From the NCBI GenBank assembly GCA_030424955.1, contig JAUHVS010000060.1, positions 1 through 15,624 on the forward strand: a stretch of DNA of 15,624 nucleotides, written 5' to 3'. This DNA comes from a bacterium. Lineage in GTDB: Bacteria; Myxococcota_A; Bradymonadia; UBA7976; UBA1532. Shown one piece after another: positions 1 to 9,460 of the stretch. Made by a program: the position numbers and the translations under genes. The notes under the pieces are model-generated. The model ran no database searches. It had not been told where the DNA came from and saw only the letters and a list, made by a program, of their open reading frames with translations. How positions within the stretch are numbered: position 1 is the stretch's first letter; every line of letters begins with the position of its first letter.

Positions 1-108
1 CTCCGGCGTTGCCGCGTCCTCGACGATGCCCTGCATCGCCTGCGGCGCGGCGCCTTGGATCCGACGCTTCGGCTCGCTCTGGCTCGGTCCGCGAATTTCA
101 ACACCCTG
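1..108. other. Left-edge segment without an assignable gene
   Basis: This lies downstream of the lipoprotein gene. It contains a perfect 6-bp inverted repeat, CGATGC-CCT-GCATCG, at 24-38, about 70 nt past the lipoprotein stop, which could be a weak terminator. A minus-strand ATG at 36-34 opens a frame that runs off the window after twelve codons (MQGIVEDAATPE). It could be the start of the next gene, but there is only a poor Shine-Dalgarno sequence and too little protein to identify. I make no gene call here. Confidence 0.3.
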
Positions 109-1365
109 CTACTCCCAGCAGTCGTAGCTGTAGTCCGACACGAAGTCGCCGTCGGTCTCGCGGATCACGTTGCCGGCGTCGTCGAACTCGATCGCGTACG
201 ACACGGTGCCATCGCACTCAACGCGCCGCAGCTTGGGGCCCTCCGGCTCAAAGGTCGCCGATGCGCCCTCGAAGCGTGGCGCGCCGCCCGTCGACGGCGA
301 GAACCCAGCGAGCCCGCCGGGGTGCCGGCGCTCGGCGATGCGCCCGCGGAAGGTCTCGACGGTGCAGCCGGCGGTCACCTCCACCTGGTCGCCGACCTGC
401 CTGTAGGTCTGGCGGACCTCGCCGTCGACGGACATGGACCGGACCTCGTGCAGGCCGCTCAGCAGCAGGTGATCCCAGAGGGTCTCGGACACATCGCCCG
501 TCGGCGAGCCGTCCCGCGCGAAGAGCTGGGTCGAGCGCCCCGAGAGGATCGCCATGGTCGGCTCGTAGGTGTAGCGCTCGCGCACGTCGACCACGCCGTC
601 CTGGAAGCTCTGGTCCCGCGCCTCGGACTCGATCTTGCCCATCCCCGGGTTGCGGGGCTTGTACGTGTACTGGGCGAACGCCACGATCTCGTCGTTGGCG
701 GTCAGGTGGGTGTTGCGGGCCAGCAGGCGATCCGCCGCCAGATCCCACTCGAGGGTCTCGTAGGTCATGGCAGGGACGTCATCCACGAACGCCCGCAGGG
801 CGGTGTGCTTGCCGTTCGACGCGTCCAGGGTCCAGCGCAGGGTCTCTCCAACAGGCGAGACGTGGACCGCCTCGAGCAGCAGGCCGTCGGCCGTGTAGCG
901 GTACGTCTCGTCTCGCGAGACCCGGTCGTTGGTCTGATCCCGCACGGTCTTGGCGATGAGCCGGTCCTGGTCGTCCCACGCCCAGGTGGTCTGGAAGTCC
1001 GTGGCATCGGGGCGCACGGCGTCCCCGACCTCGTCGATGAGCCGGCCCTCCGCGTCGTAGCGCCGCGTCGTCACCCGGACCGGCGCGCCGGCCTCGGACG
1101 TCGTGCGCACACACCAGCCCGGGTGCAGGACGGTCGGTCGCGGCCCGGCGTCCGCCGGCTCGACGGCCTGGTCCGCCGGATCGGCGTCGCTGACGCCCTG
1201 ATCGGCGGCGGCGTCCGCGGCCGGGTCACGGTCGGCCATGTCGCCGCTGGCCATGTCAGCCGTCGGGCCTGCGTCCCCGCCCGCGCCGCCCGCGCCATCG
1301 TCTGCGCACCCGGCGCACGTCGCCGCTAAGCACACCGCCAGCAGCAGGGTGAGGTTCCGGTCCAT
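109..1365 (-). CDS. Predicted lipoprotein with YD/RHS-like repeats
   Basis: A 418-residue protein of unknown function, likely a surface or periplasmic lipoprotein. Residues 1-19 form a short hydrophobic signal ending in CAG before Cys20, an acceptable though not ideal lipobox. Residues 21-76 are an Asp/Ala/Gly-rich linker, common in Myxococcota lipoproteins. From about residue 95 the protein carries beta-hairpin units resembling YD/RHS repeats: RRYDAEGRL at 100-108, WAWDDQDRL at 127-135, YRYTADGLL at 154-162, and FDDAGNVI at 394-401 near the C-terminus. The intervening segments are strand-rich and more divergent. It lacks the RHS core and any toxin domain, so it is not a classical RHS toxin. 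The ATG is supported by a GGAG six bases upstream (1372-1375). It is the last gene of the minus-strand series. The coding call is solid; the repeat assignment is by eye and no function can be given. Confidence 0.85.
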   Translation of the reverse strand: MDRNLTLLLAVCLAATCAGCADDGAGGAGGDAGPTADMASGDMADRDPAADAAADQGVSDADPADQAVEPADAGPRPTVLHPGWCVRTTSEAGAPVRVTTRRYDAEGRLIDEVGDAVRPDATDFQTTWAWDDQDRLIAKTVRDQTNDRVSRDETYRYTADGLLLEAVHVSPVGETLRWTLDASNGKHTALRAFVDDVPAMTYETLEWDLAADRLLARNTHLTANDEIVAFAQYTYKPRNPGMGKIESEARDQSFQDGVVDVRERYTYEPTMAILSGRSTQLFARDGSPTGDVSETLWDHLLLSGLHEVRSMSVDGEVRQTYRQVGDQVEVTAGCTVETFRGRIAERRHPGGLAGFSPSTGGAPRFEGASATFEPEGPKLRRVECDGTVSYAIEFDDAGNVIRETDGDFVSDYSYDCWE

Positions 1366-1506
1366 GCTGTGCTCCGTTCTGGTTGGGTGTCCGGCGGATC
1401 AGCAGCCGGCCCAGGCAAGGTAGCGGACGGCAGCCGAGAGTGTTGATCTGCTCCACGGCTGCGCGGGCCGGTGTGACGGCCGCCAGCTTCAGGCGCCGGA
1501 GCCGCC

Positions 1507-1523
1507 GCCTCGGGGTCCGAGGC
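1507..1523 (-). terminator. Candidate terminator hairpin after the small secreted-protein gene
   Basis: A perfect 7-bp inverted repeat, GCCTCGG-GGT-CCGAGGC on the plus strand, begins about 8 bases beyond the stop codon at 1531. The position suits a terminator, but no T-tract follows, and such hairpins arise easily by chance in DNA this GC-rich. Confidence 0.4.
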
Positions 1524-1530
1524 TGTCTCG

Positions 1531-2418
1531 TCAGGGCGCGGCTGAGGCGGACGCTGGCGCCGAGGTGGGGGCGACCGGTGGCGGCAGCGGCGCGGCGGCC
1601 GGGGGCGGCAGCGGCGCGGCGGCCGGGGGCGGCAGCGGCGCGGTGACGAGGGTACGGCGGGCGTCCGAGCAGTGGCCGCCGTCATGCACGTCCACGAACA
1701 GGAGCAGCCGGTCGTCGGCGGCCACCACGGGGCCGATGGAGCCAAAACGCGCAGGCGCGCGGATGTCGTCGCCCTCGTCGTTGGTGCCATAGCCCAGGTG
1801 CATGGGCACGGTGCCGACGATCTGACCTTCGCCCGCAGGCGGATCGAGCCAGACGGACAGCCGGCGGGCCTTGTCGTCTGGGGTCAGGCGCAGCACGTAG
1901 CCCAGCAAGGGCGCGCCGAGGCGGGCCTGCGGGGCGTGCATCTGGATGCCCGCGGGCTGGGTGTGCTGGGCCACCCGCAGATCGCTCAGCGGGGTGAAGC
2001 CGCGGCGGCCGTAGGCGGCCACCGCCTGCGCGACGCGGGCGGGCCGCGCGTCCCAGCAGGCCTCGTCCTCGCAGGGCCCGTGGGCCACCGCGGGGGGCTG
2101 CGGCGTGAGCCCGGTCGCCGTCACCTTGCCGGTGGCCGTCGTGATCGGGCCGTCGTCCTCGGCGCAGCCGCCCAGGGTCTGTTGGTGGAACCACGCCACC
2201 TCGGCGCCCTTCACGCCGATCCAGCCGCTGTAGGGCCGGGCCTCGCAGGGCGCGCCGGGCTGTGCGCAGGCGGCGGCCCAGGCCAGGGAGTCAGCGGGGC
2301 GTTCGTACGCCGACAGCGGCGCGAACGCCGGGCCGTCGGGGGCGGCGGGCGCGGCCGACGCGAGGGACGTGGCCAAGGTCCCGAGGAGGCCGACGGCGAG
2401 GGTTCTCATGGGGCCCAT
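1531..2418 (-). CDS. Secreted cysteine-containing protein with Pro/Ala repeat tail
   Basis: A 295-residue protein not assigned to any family. It has a clear signal peptide: a basic start (MRTLAVG...) followed by a hydrophobic run ending LASA-AP. The mature part holds six cysteines (in the CAQPGAPC, GGCAED, GPCEDEAC and HCSD segments), consistent with up to three disulfides in an exported protein. The C-terminal half is strand-rich. The end is low complexity, with APLPPPAA repeated almost three times at about residues 258-281, then an Ala/Ser/Pro tail that could act as a flexible or wall-spanning spacer. Two in-frame ATGs, at 2418 and 2409, are possible starts and neither has a good Shine-Dalgarno sequence. 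The second gives the more typical signal peptide. Same strand as the ADYC gene, 209 bp away. The coding call is good; function is unknown. Confidence 0.82.
   Translation of the reverse strand: MGPMRTLAVGLLGTLATSLASAAPAAPDGPAFAPLSAYERPADSLAWAAACAQPGAPCEARPYSGWIGVKGAEVAWFHQQTLGGCAEDDGPITTATGKVTATGLTPQPPAVAHGPCEDEACWDARPARVAQAVAAYGRRGFTPLSDLRVAQHTQPAGIQMHAPQARLGAPLLGYVLRLTPDDKARRLSVWLDPPAGEGQIVGTVPMHLGYGTNDEGDDIRAPARFGSIGPVVAADDRLLLFVDVHDGGHCSDARRTLVTAPLPPPAAAPLPPPAAAPLPPPVAPTSAPASASAAP
1577..1644. repeat. 24-bp in-frame tandem repeat (2.8 copies)
   Basis: Near-identical 24-bp units lie at 1577-1600 and 1601-1624, with a partial third at 1625-1644. They differ at only one or two bases. The unit is a multiple of three and encodes the octapeptide APLPPPAA on the minus strand, so copy-number change would alter tail length without shifting frame. 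Confidence 0.9.
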
Positions 2419-2578
2419 GGTAGCAGGTGAGGCGGCCGGGGGCGGGCGCCGCGCGCGGGAAAACGCGGGGCCAGGCGCGGGGCGGTGGGGGGCGTGCTGA
2501 GGGGTGGGGCGCAGGCCCCGGCGCGGGCCGTGCCGCGCGACGCTGCCAGTGTGCGTTGGAGGGTGTGGGCAGCGCCGG

Positions 2579-2597
2579 GCGGCGCGGACCGCGCCGC
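2579..2597 (-). terminator. Candidate terminator hairpin after the ADYC gene
   Basis: A perfect 8-bp stem with a three-base loop, GCGGCGCG-GAC-CGCGCCGC on the plus strand, starts 30 bases past the ADYC stop codon. There is no T-tract. It follows directly on the G-run cluster at 2598-2627, and the two together may slow or release RNA polymerase. Confidence 0.4.
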
Positions 2598-2627
2598 GGG
2601 GGGCGGGCGGTCGAGGGCGTGGGGGGG
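2598..2627 (+). other. G-quadruplex-forming motif abutting the ADYC stop codon
   Basis: Four G-runs on the plus strand (2598-2603, 2605-2607, 2615-2617 and 2621-2627) are separated by loops of 1, 7 and 3 bases, satisfying the usual G3+N1-7 quadruplex pattern. The last run touches the ADYC stop codon at 2628-2630. The G-rich strand is the template for the minus-strand genes. A second, looser G-run cluster lies at about 2467-2511 in the same 209-bp intergenic region. Confidence 0.55.
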
Positions 2628-3632
2628 TCAGTCCTCGACGTGCTCGCTCATCAGCAGGGTGCCGCTGGCGAAGTTCGCCGGGTCGCCGCAGTCGTCGGCG
2701 GCCAGCTCAGCGGCGCAGCTCGGCGACTGGTCAGGGCGGCGGGGGCTGCTCATGCAGCGGGCGCCGTCCGCGGTCCACTCCGCACCGAAGGCCCAGTCTT
2801 CGCTGTCGTAGCGGATGCCGAAGGCGTCGTAGTGGTTGACCAGCGTGCCGTCCTCGGTGTGCGCCGTGCCGTCGCCGCAGTAGTCGGCGCGCAGCATGCG
2901 GATGCAGGCCTGGTGGTGCCCACGCAGCGACTTCACCTCGCAGGTCTCACCGTGGCACTCCTCGACGCGGCGCCAGGGCTTGTAGCCGGCGAGCGCGCAG
3001 CGGGCCACGGCGTGGCCGTCGCAGCCGAAGGTGAAGGCGTCGTCGCTGGGGACCCAGTCGCCGCCGGTCTCGGTGCCCTCGCTCAGGTCCCAGTAGCCCT
3101 TCATGGCGATGGCGCCCACGGGGGAGCCGTCGTCGTCGAGGCCGCACAGCGGCACCCGGCCGCCCTCGGTCTCGTAGGTCACCAGGTAGAACACCACGTC
3201 GCGGTGCTGGCGGCGGTCGGGGTGCTTGCCCAGCTTCTCGATGTGCAGGATGACCGCGCCGCCAGCCTCGGTACGGGCGACGAAGCTCGAGCCCACCATG
3301 CCCTGCGGGTTGCGGAAGGTGCCCTTGACGTTCTGGCCCGTCAGGCGGGTGCCGACCACGGCCACGTCGTCGAACTCGTGGCCCTTCTTGTCGAGGGCGC
3401 CGCCCATCTCGACGAAGACGATCCGCTGGCCGTCCAGGATCTCGCCGTTGAAGCCCACGCCGTTGAGGTCGCGGCCGGCGATGCCCACCCAGCTGCCGAT
3501 CAGGTTGCCGAAGTAGTCGCCCCCGAACCAGTTGAAGTCGGTGCTGGGGACGTAGAACTGCGCGGTGGCCGGCAGGCTGGTCAGCATGACCGCAGCCAGC
3601 AGCAGGCCCTTCAGGTGCGTTCGGTGAAACAT
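2628..3632 (-). CDS. Secreted ADYC-domain protein
   Basis: A 334-residue exported protein of the ADYC-domain type, a family of unknown function that I know mainly from Myxococcota. The signature ADYCGDG is at residues 249-255, followed by TAHTEDGT and NHYD as in family members. Residues 1-24 are a signal peptide (basic start, hydrophobic core, cleavage after ATA before Gln25). The ATG at 3632 is chosen because a strong AGGAGG lies five bases upstream and a sigma-54 promoter would start RNA at about 3654. A longer reading from 3689 would begin upstream of that promoter and bury the signal peptide. The C-terminal half is cysteine-rich, suggesting disulfides. It is the first gene after the kinase and the likely output of the activator/kinase pair. 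Its biochemical role is unknown. Confidence 0.9.
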   Translation of the reverse strand: MFHRTHLKGLLLAAVMLTSLPATAQFYVPSTDFNWFGGDYFGNLIGSWVGIAGRDLNGVGFNGEILDGQRIVFVEMGGALDKKGHEFDDVAVVGTRLTGQNVKGTFRNPQGMVGSSFVARTEAGGAVILHIEKLGKHPDRRQHRDVVFYLVTYETEGGRVPLCGLDDDGSPVGAIAMKGYWDLSEGTETGGDWVPSDDAFTFGCDGHAVARCALAGYKPWRRVEECHGETCEVKSLRGHHQACIRMLRADYCGDGTAHTEDGTLVNHYDAFGIRYDSEDWAFGAEWTADGARCMSSPRRPDQSPSCAAELAADDCGDPANFASGTLLMSEHVED

Positions 3633-3636
3633 CTCA

Positions 3637-3645
3637 CCCTCCTTT
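3637..3645 (-). promoter_or_regulatory. Strong Shine-Dalgarno that fixes the ADYC start
   Basis: The minus strand reads AAAGGAGGG, with the AGGAGG core five bases before the ATG at 3632. It is among the strongest ribosome binding sites in the window and supports 3632 over the upstream in-frame ATG at 3689. Confidence 0.85.
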
Positions 3646-3664
3646 CGCTCGCACCAGGGGCTAG

Positions 3665-3680
3665 AGCAAGCGGAGTGCCA
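3665..3680 (-). promoter_or_regulatory. Sigma-54 (RpoN) -24/-12 promoter of the ADYC gene
   Basis: The minus strand reads TGGCACTCCGCTTGCT, which matches the RpoN consensus TGGCAC-N5-TTGCW at every specified base of the two boxes. Exactly ten bases separate the GG (-25/-24, 3679-3678) and the GC (-13/-12, 3667-3666). Initiation is predicted near 3654, giving a 22-nt leader that contains the AGGAGG site. The same strand encodes a GAFTGA-containing sigma-54 activator one gene upstream. The match is seen in the sequence; activity is inferred. Confidence 0.85.
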
Positions 3681-3741
3681 GACGTTCAAGTGTTGATATC
3701 TAAAGGGAATTTGGTTTGGTTGGCGGATTCTGCCGGCCGTT

Positions 3742-3769
3742 TTTGCTCAACTGGGCAGGATTTGCTCAG
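3742..3769. promoter_or_regulatory. Candidate enhancer (UAS) for the sigma-54 activator
   Basis: Three TGCTCA-like half-sites cluster here: TGCTCA at 3744-3749, TGGGCA (inverted, TGCCCA) at 3752-3757, and TGCTCA at 3763-3768. The last two form a 19-bp imperfect palindrome, CTGGGCA-N5-TGCTCAG (3751-3769). The octamer TTTGCTCA is also directly repeated with a 19-bp period. The dyad centre is about 106 bp upstream of the predicted start at 3654, a normal distance for an enhancer bound by a dimeric Fis-type helix-turn-helix. Which protein binds is inference. Confidence 0.5.
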
Positions 3770-3781
3770 TGGCGGGGCAGG

Positions 3782-6700
3782 TCAGGGCTCGGGCAGGTCC
3801 GCGCAGACGCGGAAGCCCACGCTGAGGTGGGTGAAGTCCACGCGCACGGGCTCGCGCATCGCTGAGCGGGTGGAGTTGGCGCCGAAGTCGTAGGCGCCGC
3901 TGCGCACCACCAGGGGCTGGCCTGCGCCCGGCTGCACCCGCTCCCACAGGTTGCCCGCCATGTCCTGCAGGCCGTAGGGGCTGACCGACTGCGGGTGCGT
4001 GCCGATGGCGTCCGGGCCCAGCTTCCCGGGGCCGTAGGTGTCCTCGTGGTTGGCGTCGTCGGGCGCCAGGTCGTGGCCGTGGGGCCAGTCGCGGCCGTCG
4101 CTGCCGCGGGCGGCGCGCTCCCACTCCTGGTCGGTGCACAGGCGGGCGCCCGGCACCCGGCCGCTGCGGTCCAGCCACGCCAGGTAGTCCTCTACCTGCA
4201 CCAGGTTGGTGGCCATCATGGGCAGATCGCGCATGGGCTGGCTGCGGTTGCGGGCGCGGGCGGGGTAGGTGATGGCCTCGTCCTGGTGCGCGGCGTAGGC
4301 CGTGCCGTCGAGCTCGAAGGCGAGGCGCCAGCGGCCGTCCGCCATCTGGCTGAGGGACACCGGATCCTGGAAGGCCGACTTGGTGATCTGCGGGCTCGCG
4401 TGGACCCGCTCGGCGGCGGGCAGGTCCTCCACGTACTCGATCCAGTCGGCGACGCTGGCCTCGGTGCGGGCGATCAGGTAGCCGCCCGTCGACAGCTCAT
4501 GCTCGGGCACGGTGCGGAAGAAGGCGCGGCGCAGGCGATCGGGCAGGGCGGTGCCGTAGCGGAAGCGGCCGGGCGGGATGTAGACGAAGCCGTAGGGCAC
4601 CCGCTCGCTCGCGGGCAGCCGGATGGTGAGGGCGCGCTCGCCGCCGCGGCGCACGCTGAAGGTGTCGATCACGGTGAGCCGCCCGGGGGCGCTCAGCTCG
4701 ATGCGGTAGTCCCCGGGGGGCAGCCGGCCGTCGGCGGCGAAGCCCTCGGGGATCGGGGTCAGCACCCGATCGCTGCCGGCGCGCACATAGCGGGCCAGCG
4801 AGACGGTGGCGGTGGGCGGATCGAGGGTCAGGCGCACCCGGGCAGGGGCCTGCCAGCGGGCCTGGCGGGTGCCGTCGTCGTCGTACACCGCCAGGCGGCT
4901 CAGGGCCTCGTCTCGGGCGGCGCGATCGCCCTGCAGATCGGCGAACTCAGCGCGGGCGTAGAGGGTGTCGGCGAGCAGGCCGCGCACGTCGGCCCGCGCG
5001 GGGTCCACGGCCAGGGCCTGCTCGAGCAGCCCGCTGGCGTCGGTGAGCCCCTGCTGCACGGTGCCCTCGTGGGTGCGCCAGGTCTGCCAGCTCGCCTCGC
5101 CGGCGTCGTCCTCGCGGGCGTCGAAGTGGGCGAAGGCGGTGGCGCGGGCCGCCTGCCCGGCGGCCAGCGCGCGGTAGGTGTCGGCCAGCCGGCCGCGGGC
5201 CGAGGCCACGTGGGCGTTCGCCCGCCGGGTGCGCTCCGCGCGGGTGCGCCAGCTGGTCAGGCCGACGCTGAGCAGGATGGCGGCGATGATGGCCAGGGGC
5301 AGGCCGTACTGCACCAGGCGGCGGCGGCGCTCGGCGGCGCTGGACGCGGCCACGAAGGCGCGCTCGGCGGCGCTGAGGCTCTCGGGGGCGAGCCGGCGGG
5401 CCTCCTGCAGGCGGGCGCCGCGCCAGACCAGGCTGGCGTCGCGGCCGACCTCCTCCCAGTCGTGCACCGTGCGGCCCAGGCGCTCGCGCACCAGGCGGGC
5501 GTCGGCGTCGGCGCCGAGCCACTCGCGCAGGGTGCCCCAGCCGCGGATCAGCGCCTCGTGGGCGATCTCGTAGCTGGTGTCGTGGGTGACCATCAGCCGG
5601 CCGCGCACGAGGGCCTCGATGACCTGGGCGACCTCGGGCTCGGCGGCGCCCAGCTCATCGCCGGTCTGGCGGGCGCGGGTGCCCTCCACGGTGACCAGGC
5701 GCATCAGCACCCGCCGGGCCACCGCCTGCTGCGCGCCCGTCAGCCGGCGGATGATCTGGTCGGCGTGGCGGCTGAGGGCGCCGGCGACGCCGCCGATCTC
5801 GTCGAGGGCGTGGGCGGGGATGATGCGGGTGGGCTCGTCGCGCAGCGCCCACAGCTCGGCGAGGGCGAACTGCAGCAGGGGCAGGGCGCCGCTGCCCGCG
5901 CGGCCGGCGCTCTCCACCAGCGCGGTGACGGTGGCGTCGTCTTCAAACTGAAAGCCCTTGGCCTGGGCGGGGCGCAGGACCACCTCGCGGATGCGCTCGG
6001 CGTTCAGCGGCCGCAGGAAGTACAGCGCGCGCACGACCTCGTCGCCGATGACCGGCAGCTCGGCCACCCGGCCCAGGTAGTCGGCGCGGGCCGTGGCCAG
6101 CACCCGCAGCCCCGGCGCGGGCGACAGCAGCATGGCCAGCGCCTCGGCGAAGACCTCGGCCTCGCTGGGCGGGCAGAGGGTGGCGAGCTCCTCGAACTGG
6201 TCGATGAAGAGCACCAGCCCGCGGCGGGCCCCCAGGCGCTGGCGCAGCAGGCGGCCGAAGTCCCGGGGATCGGCCTCGACGGCCATGGCGAGCTCGCCCT
6301 CGTCGGCGTTGAGCACGGGCGCCAGGGCCGCGCACAGGTGGTCGATGGGGCGGCGGCCGGGCACCAGGGTGACCGACGCCCAGGTGCGGTCGTCCTTGAA
6401 CCACGCCCCCACCCGGGGCAGCACGCCGGCGCGGCACAGCGACGACTTGCCGGTGCCCGAGTCGCCCGCCACCAGCACGAAGGCGTCGGCGGACAGGCGC
6501 TCGAGGACCTGGCGGATCTCGCCGTCGCGGCCGAAGAACAGCCCCCGATCCTCGGCCTCGAAGGCCGACAGGCCGCGGTAGGGGTTGCCCTCGGGCACGT
6601 CGCCGCGGCCCTCGGGCTCCAGGGCGCTGAGGGCGGCGCGCAGGGCCTCGCCGTCGGGGTAGCGCTTGCGCGGATCGCGGCTCAGGCAGCGCTCGATGAT

Positions 6701-7899
6701 CTCGGCGAAGGCCGGGTCGATGCGCACGGCGGTGCGGCCGATGGGCACGTGATCGCCGTTGCGCACGCGGGCGTAGAGGCTCATCAGGTCGTCGGCGACG
6801 ATGGGCGGCCGGCCCGTGAGCAGCTCGTAGGTGAGCGCGCCGAAGGAGTAGACGTCGGCGGCGAAGGTGGGCGGGGCCAGGTCGATCAGCTCTGGCGCGA
6901 TGTAGAGCGGGGTGCCCACCACGGCGCCGTCCTGGGTCAGGTGGGCGATGCGGTGCTGGGTGGCCTCGGAGTCGAAGATGGACTGGGCCAGCTCGCGGGC
7001 CGAGCGGTCGCCGGTGGTGGCGTAGGGGTCGACCTTGCGGTGCACCTCGGCCAGGGCGCGGGCGTGGTTGATGCCGTCCTGGATCACCGCGGCGCCCGGG
7101 CTGGACCGCTCGGAGGCCAGGCCGCCGTCGGTGGCGCGGGCGTGGGGGAAGGCCGGCACGGGGGAGGCCGGGCGCGCGCGCTTCGGGGGCGGGTGGGTGA
7201 CGCCGGTCTGGGCGAGGGGGTCGACGGCGGGCAGGCGGTCGACGGTGGCGGCGATGGCCGCGGTGTGCGTGGGCCGGGGGCGGTGGGGCCGCGCCGGGGG
7301 GGTGTCGGCGCCCGTCTCGCCGATGGGGTCCACCGGCATCGAGGTGCGGGTGCCCACGGCGTCGCCGGTGCTGCCCAGCGGATCCACCGCGCGGGGCGAG
7401 GGGCTGGGGATCACGGGCGCCCAGCGGTGATCCTCCACCAGCTTCGCGATGCCGAAGTCGAGGATCCGCACGAGGTCCTCTTCGTCGATCATGACGTTGG
7501 CGGGCTTGATGTCGCGGTGGATGACCCCACGGCGGTGGGCGACCGCCAGGCCGCTCGCGATCTGCAGCGCGATCAGGCGCACCCGGGCCTCGGGCAGCGG
7601 CAGGTCCAGGGCGTCCAGGGTCTGGCCGCGGACGAACTCGCTGACCTGGTACAGGTGGCCGTCCACCTCGCCCACGCGGTGCACGCTCACCACGTTGGGG
7701 TGCTTCAGCCGGGCGATGGCGCGGGCCTCCACCAGGAAGCGGTCGCGGGCGCGCAGATCCTCGGACTCCAGCCCGATGAACTTCACGGCGACGGGCCGAT
7801 CGAGGGGGATGTCGGTGGCCAGGTACACCTGGCCCATCGCGCCCTCGCCCAGCTTGTGCTGCAGGCGGTAGCCCTCGAAGGTCTCGGGCGGAGACCAGC

Positions 7900-7903
<4 letters not shown>
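3782..7903 (-). CDS. Ser/Thr kinase - nSTAND1 NTPase - TM - PEGA-like - SUMF1-fold fusion
   Basis: A 1373-residue multidomain sensor kinase. Residues 10-430 are a Hanks-type kinase: glycine loop LGEGAMGQVY (18-27), ATP lysine K41, alphaC E59, catalytic HRDIKPAN (129-136, D131), DFG (149-151) and GTPLYIAPE (330-338). The DFG-APE stretch is about 190 residues instead of the usual 25-30. Residues 439-800 are an nSTAND1-type NTPase (entry NPYRGLSAF, Walker A GDSGTGKSS at 480-488, Walker B with D568). One transmembrane helix lies at about 866-884, then a TPR-like helical region (890-1010), a PEGA-like beta domain (1015-1098) and a SUMF1/FGE-like domain (1102-1370) that is probably periplasmic and lacks the catalytic cysteine pair. 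The GTG start overlaps the activator's TGA (GTGA), giving 4-bp translational coupling. The frame stays open further upstream, but that stretch is antisense-like noise over the activator gene. No clear terminator follows the stop. Ligand and substrates are unknown. Confidence 0.93.
7010..7387 (-). repeat. Activation-segment insert with four VDPxxxTG motifs
   Basis: Within the kinase, between DFG and the P+1 loop, VDPxxxTG occurs four times: VDPLGSTG (residues 173-180), VDPIGETG (191-198), VDPLAQTG (227-234) and VDPYATTG (291-298). The spacing is irregular, and the linkers are rich in Pro, Ala, Arg and Thr, apart from a helical-looking stretch around the fourth copy. Each copy keeps a threonine before the glycine. 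The codons differ between copies, so this is conserved peptide sequence and not a recent DNA duplication. Confidence 0.8.
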
Positions 7904-9336
<1,433 letters not shown>

Positions 9337-9444
9337 GCCCGTGTCATCGGCTCTGGGAGGGTCCCATGCGAAGGGTGGGGGTCGTGCGCGCCACAGGGGA
9401 GGGCCGCCGCGGTCGATCGCGGGCCGCGCGGGGGGGCCTGACCC

Positions 9445-9458
9445 CGCGCCAGGGCGCG
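9445..9458 (-). terminator. Weak hairpin just after the acyltransferase stop
   Basis: CGCGCC-AG-GGCGCG (effectively a 5-bp stem with a four-base loop) lies two bases past the stop codon at 9461. No T-tract is present. The 124 bp between the acyltransferase and the activator shows no other clear signal, so separate transcription of the activator is not proven. Confidence 0.22.
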
Positions 9459-9460
9459 CC

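Noticed and set aside
109..1365. RHS/YD toxin reading of the lipoprotein
   Set aside because: Only a few weak YD-like units are present, with no RHS core motif, no C-terminal toxin domain and no immunity gene beside it.
2458..2473. Sigma-54-like element TGGCCC-N5-TTTCC upstream of the small secreted-protein gene
   Set aside because: The spacing fits, but the essential -13 G is a T and -24 box matching is imperfect, so it falls short of a supportable promoter.
3633..3689. Longer ADYC start at 3689
   Set aside because: It would begin upstream of the predicted RpoN transcription start, add 19 residues before the signal peptide and ignore the strong AGGAGG at 3638-3643.
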